From contig JAGNPU010000140.1 of the NCBI GenBank assembly GCA_017989485.1, forward strand, positions 1 to 5,830: a stretch of 5,830 bases of DNA, written 5' to 3'. The notes beneath the pieces are model-generated. The model saw only the letters and a program-made list of their open reading frames with translations, did not search any database and was not told the DNA's origin. This DNA comes from Neisseriaceae bacterium. Lineage in GTDB: Bacteria; Pseudomonadota; Gammaproteobacteria; Burkholderiales; Neisseriaceae. The translations under genes were made by a program, and so were the position numbers. This document shows, one piece after another, positions 5,527 to 5,830 of this stretch. Each line of letters starts with the position of its first letter. Within the stretch, counting starts at the first letter, position 1.

Positions 5527-5830
5527 ATGTTGGCCACTATTTTAATTGCCGTGGACGGCACCCCGGAAACCCATGCTTTATTGACTTTGGCGCAGGCGGT
5601 GGCGCAGCCGCAAACGCAGATGCACATACTGTATGTCAGCGATGCGGCCTATACCTTGACCGGCCAGGGCATGGAGGCCGGCGCCGCCAGCGCCGAGCAA
5701 GGGGCGACGGTGCGCTTATTGAATGAGGTTTTGGCGGCGGCGCGGACCATGGGCTTAGACGCCAAAGGCCATGTGGTGGGGGGCGATCCCGCCGAATTGA
5801 TTGTGGCGCAGGCGCGGCAAATCGAGGCCT
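5527..5830 (+). CDS. Universal stress protein (UspA family), N-terminal part (3' end outside window)
   Basis: The first 101 codons of a gene that leaves the window on the right. ATG 5527 is preceded by AAAGGA at 7-nt spacing. The protein opens with the first beta strand MLATILIAVDGTPET, where Asp10 is the conserved nucleotide-contact residue of Usp domains. It continues with a helix (ALLTLAQAVA), a second strand (QMHILYVSD), a helix around EQGATVRLLNEVLAAARTMG, and the typical VVGGDPAELIVAQA (83-96). Usp domains are about 140-150 residues, so about 40 residues are missing. These include the G-x2-G-x9-G-S/T loop that decides ATP binding, so ATP-binding and non-binding types cannot be told apart. 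Such cytoplasmic proteins help survival under stress, starvation or oxygen limitation; no specific role is visible here. It is transcribed away from the efflux cluster and is probably unrelated to it. Confidence 0.88.
   Translation, partial: MLATILIAVDGTPETHALLTLAQAVAQPQTQMHILYVSDAAYTLTGQGMEAGAASAEQGATVRLLNEVLAAARTMGLDAKGHVVGGDPAELIVAQARQIEA

Noticed and set aside
5511..5726. Open frame on + overlapping the start of the usp gene in another frame
   Set aside because: The overlapping frame from ATG 5527 has a good SD and clear Usp motifs; this one is out of frame with it and has none.

Overview
This window comes from a moderately GC-rich Gram-negative bacterium. Two features point to an outer membrane: a NodT-type outer-membrane lipoprotein, and an EmrA-type periplasmic adaptor encoded beside its pump. 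Gene content and codon use fit a beta- or gammaproteobacterium. I cannot name the genus.

Layout from left to right. Positions 1-269 (+) hold the 3' end of an MdfA/Cmr-type drug:H+ antiporter gene. A strong bidirectional terminator (about 282-320) separates it from a convergent block on the minus strand. Read in its own direction, that block is a LysR-type regulator gene (5413-4496), a 104-bp regulatory gap, an EmrB-like DHA2 transporter gene (4391-2859), an EmrA-like membrane fusion protein gene (2842-1793) and a NodT-family outer-membrane channel lipoprotein gene (1793-339). On the other side of the regulator a divergent gene begins at 5527 (+). It encodes a universal stress protein that runs off the window.

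The three pump genes are packed as an operon: a 16-bp gap between emrB-like and emrA-like, then a TAATG stop/start overlap into the channel gene. Together they encode all parts of a self-contained tripartite exporter: inner-membrane proton-driven pump, periplasmic adaptor, and outer-membrane duct. The LysR regulator just upstream, on the same strand, is the likely local controller. With the MdfA homologue, the window is a small cluster of two unrelated multidrug exporter systems facing each other.

No wholly new system is visible; the genes belong to known families. The most interesting part is the 104-bp gap before the emrB-like gene. It carries a 21-bp dyad with a T-N11-A LysR-box geometry, a 7-bp direct repeat, and a perfect 14-bp palindrome that exactly matches the FNR/ANR consensus TTGAT-N4-ATCAA, sitting next to the ribosome binding site. 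This suggests control of the pump by both a LysR ligand and oxygen or redox state, which is inference. The transporter also departs from the usual DHA2 signature motifs in TM1 and motif A.
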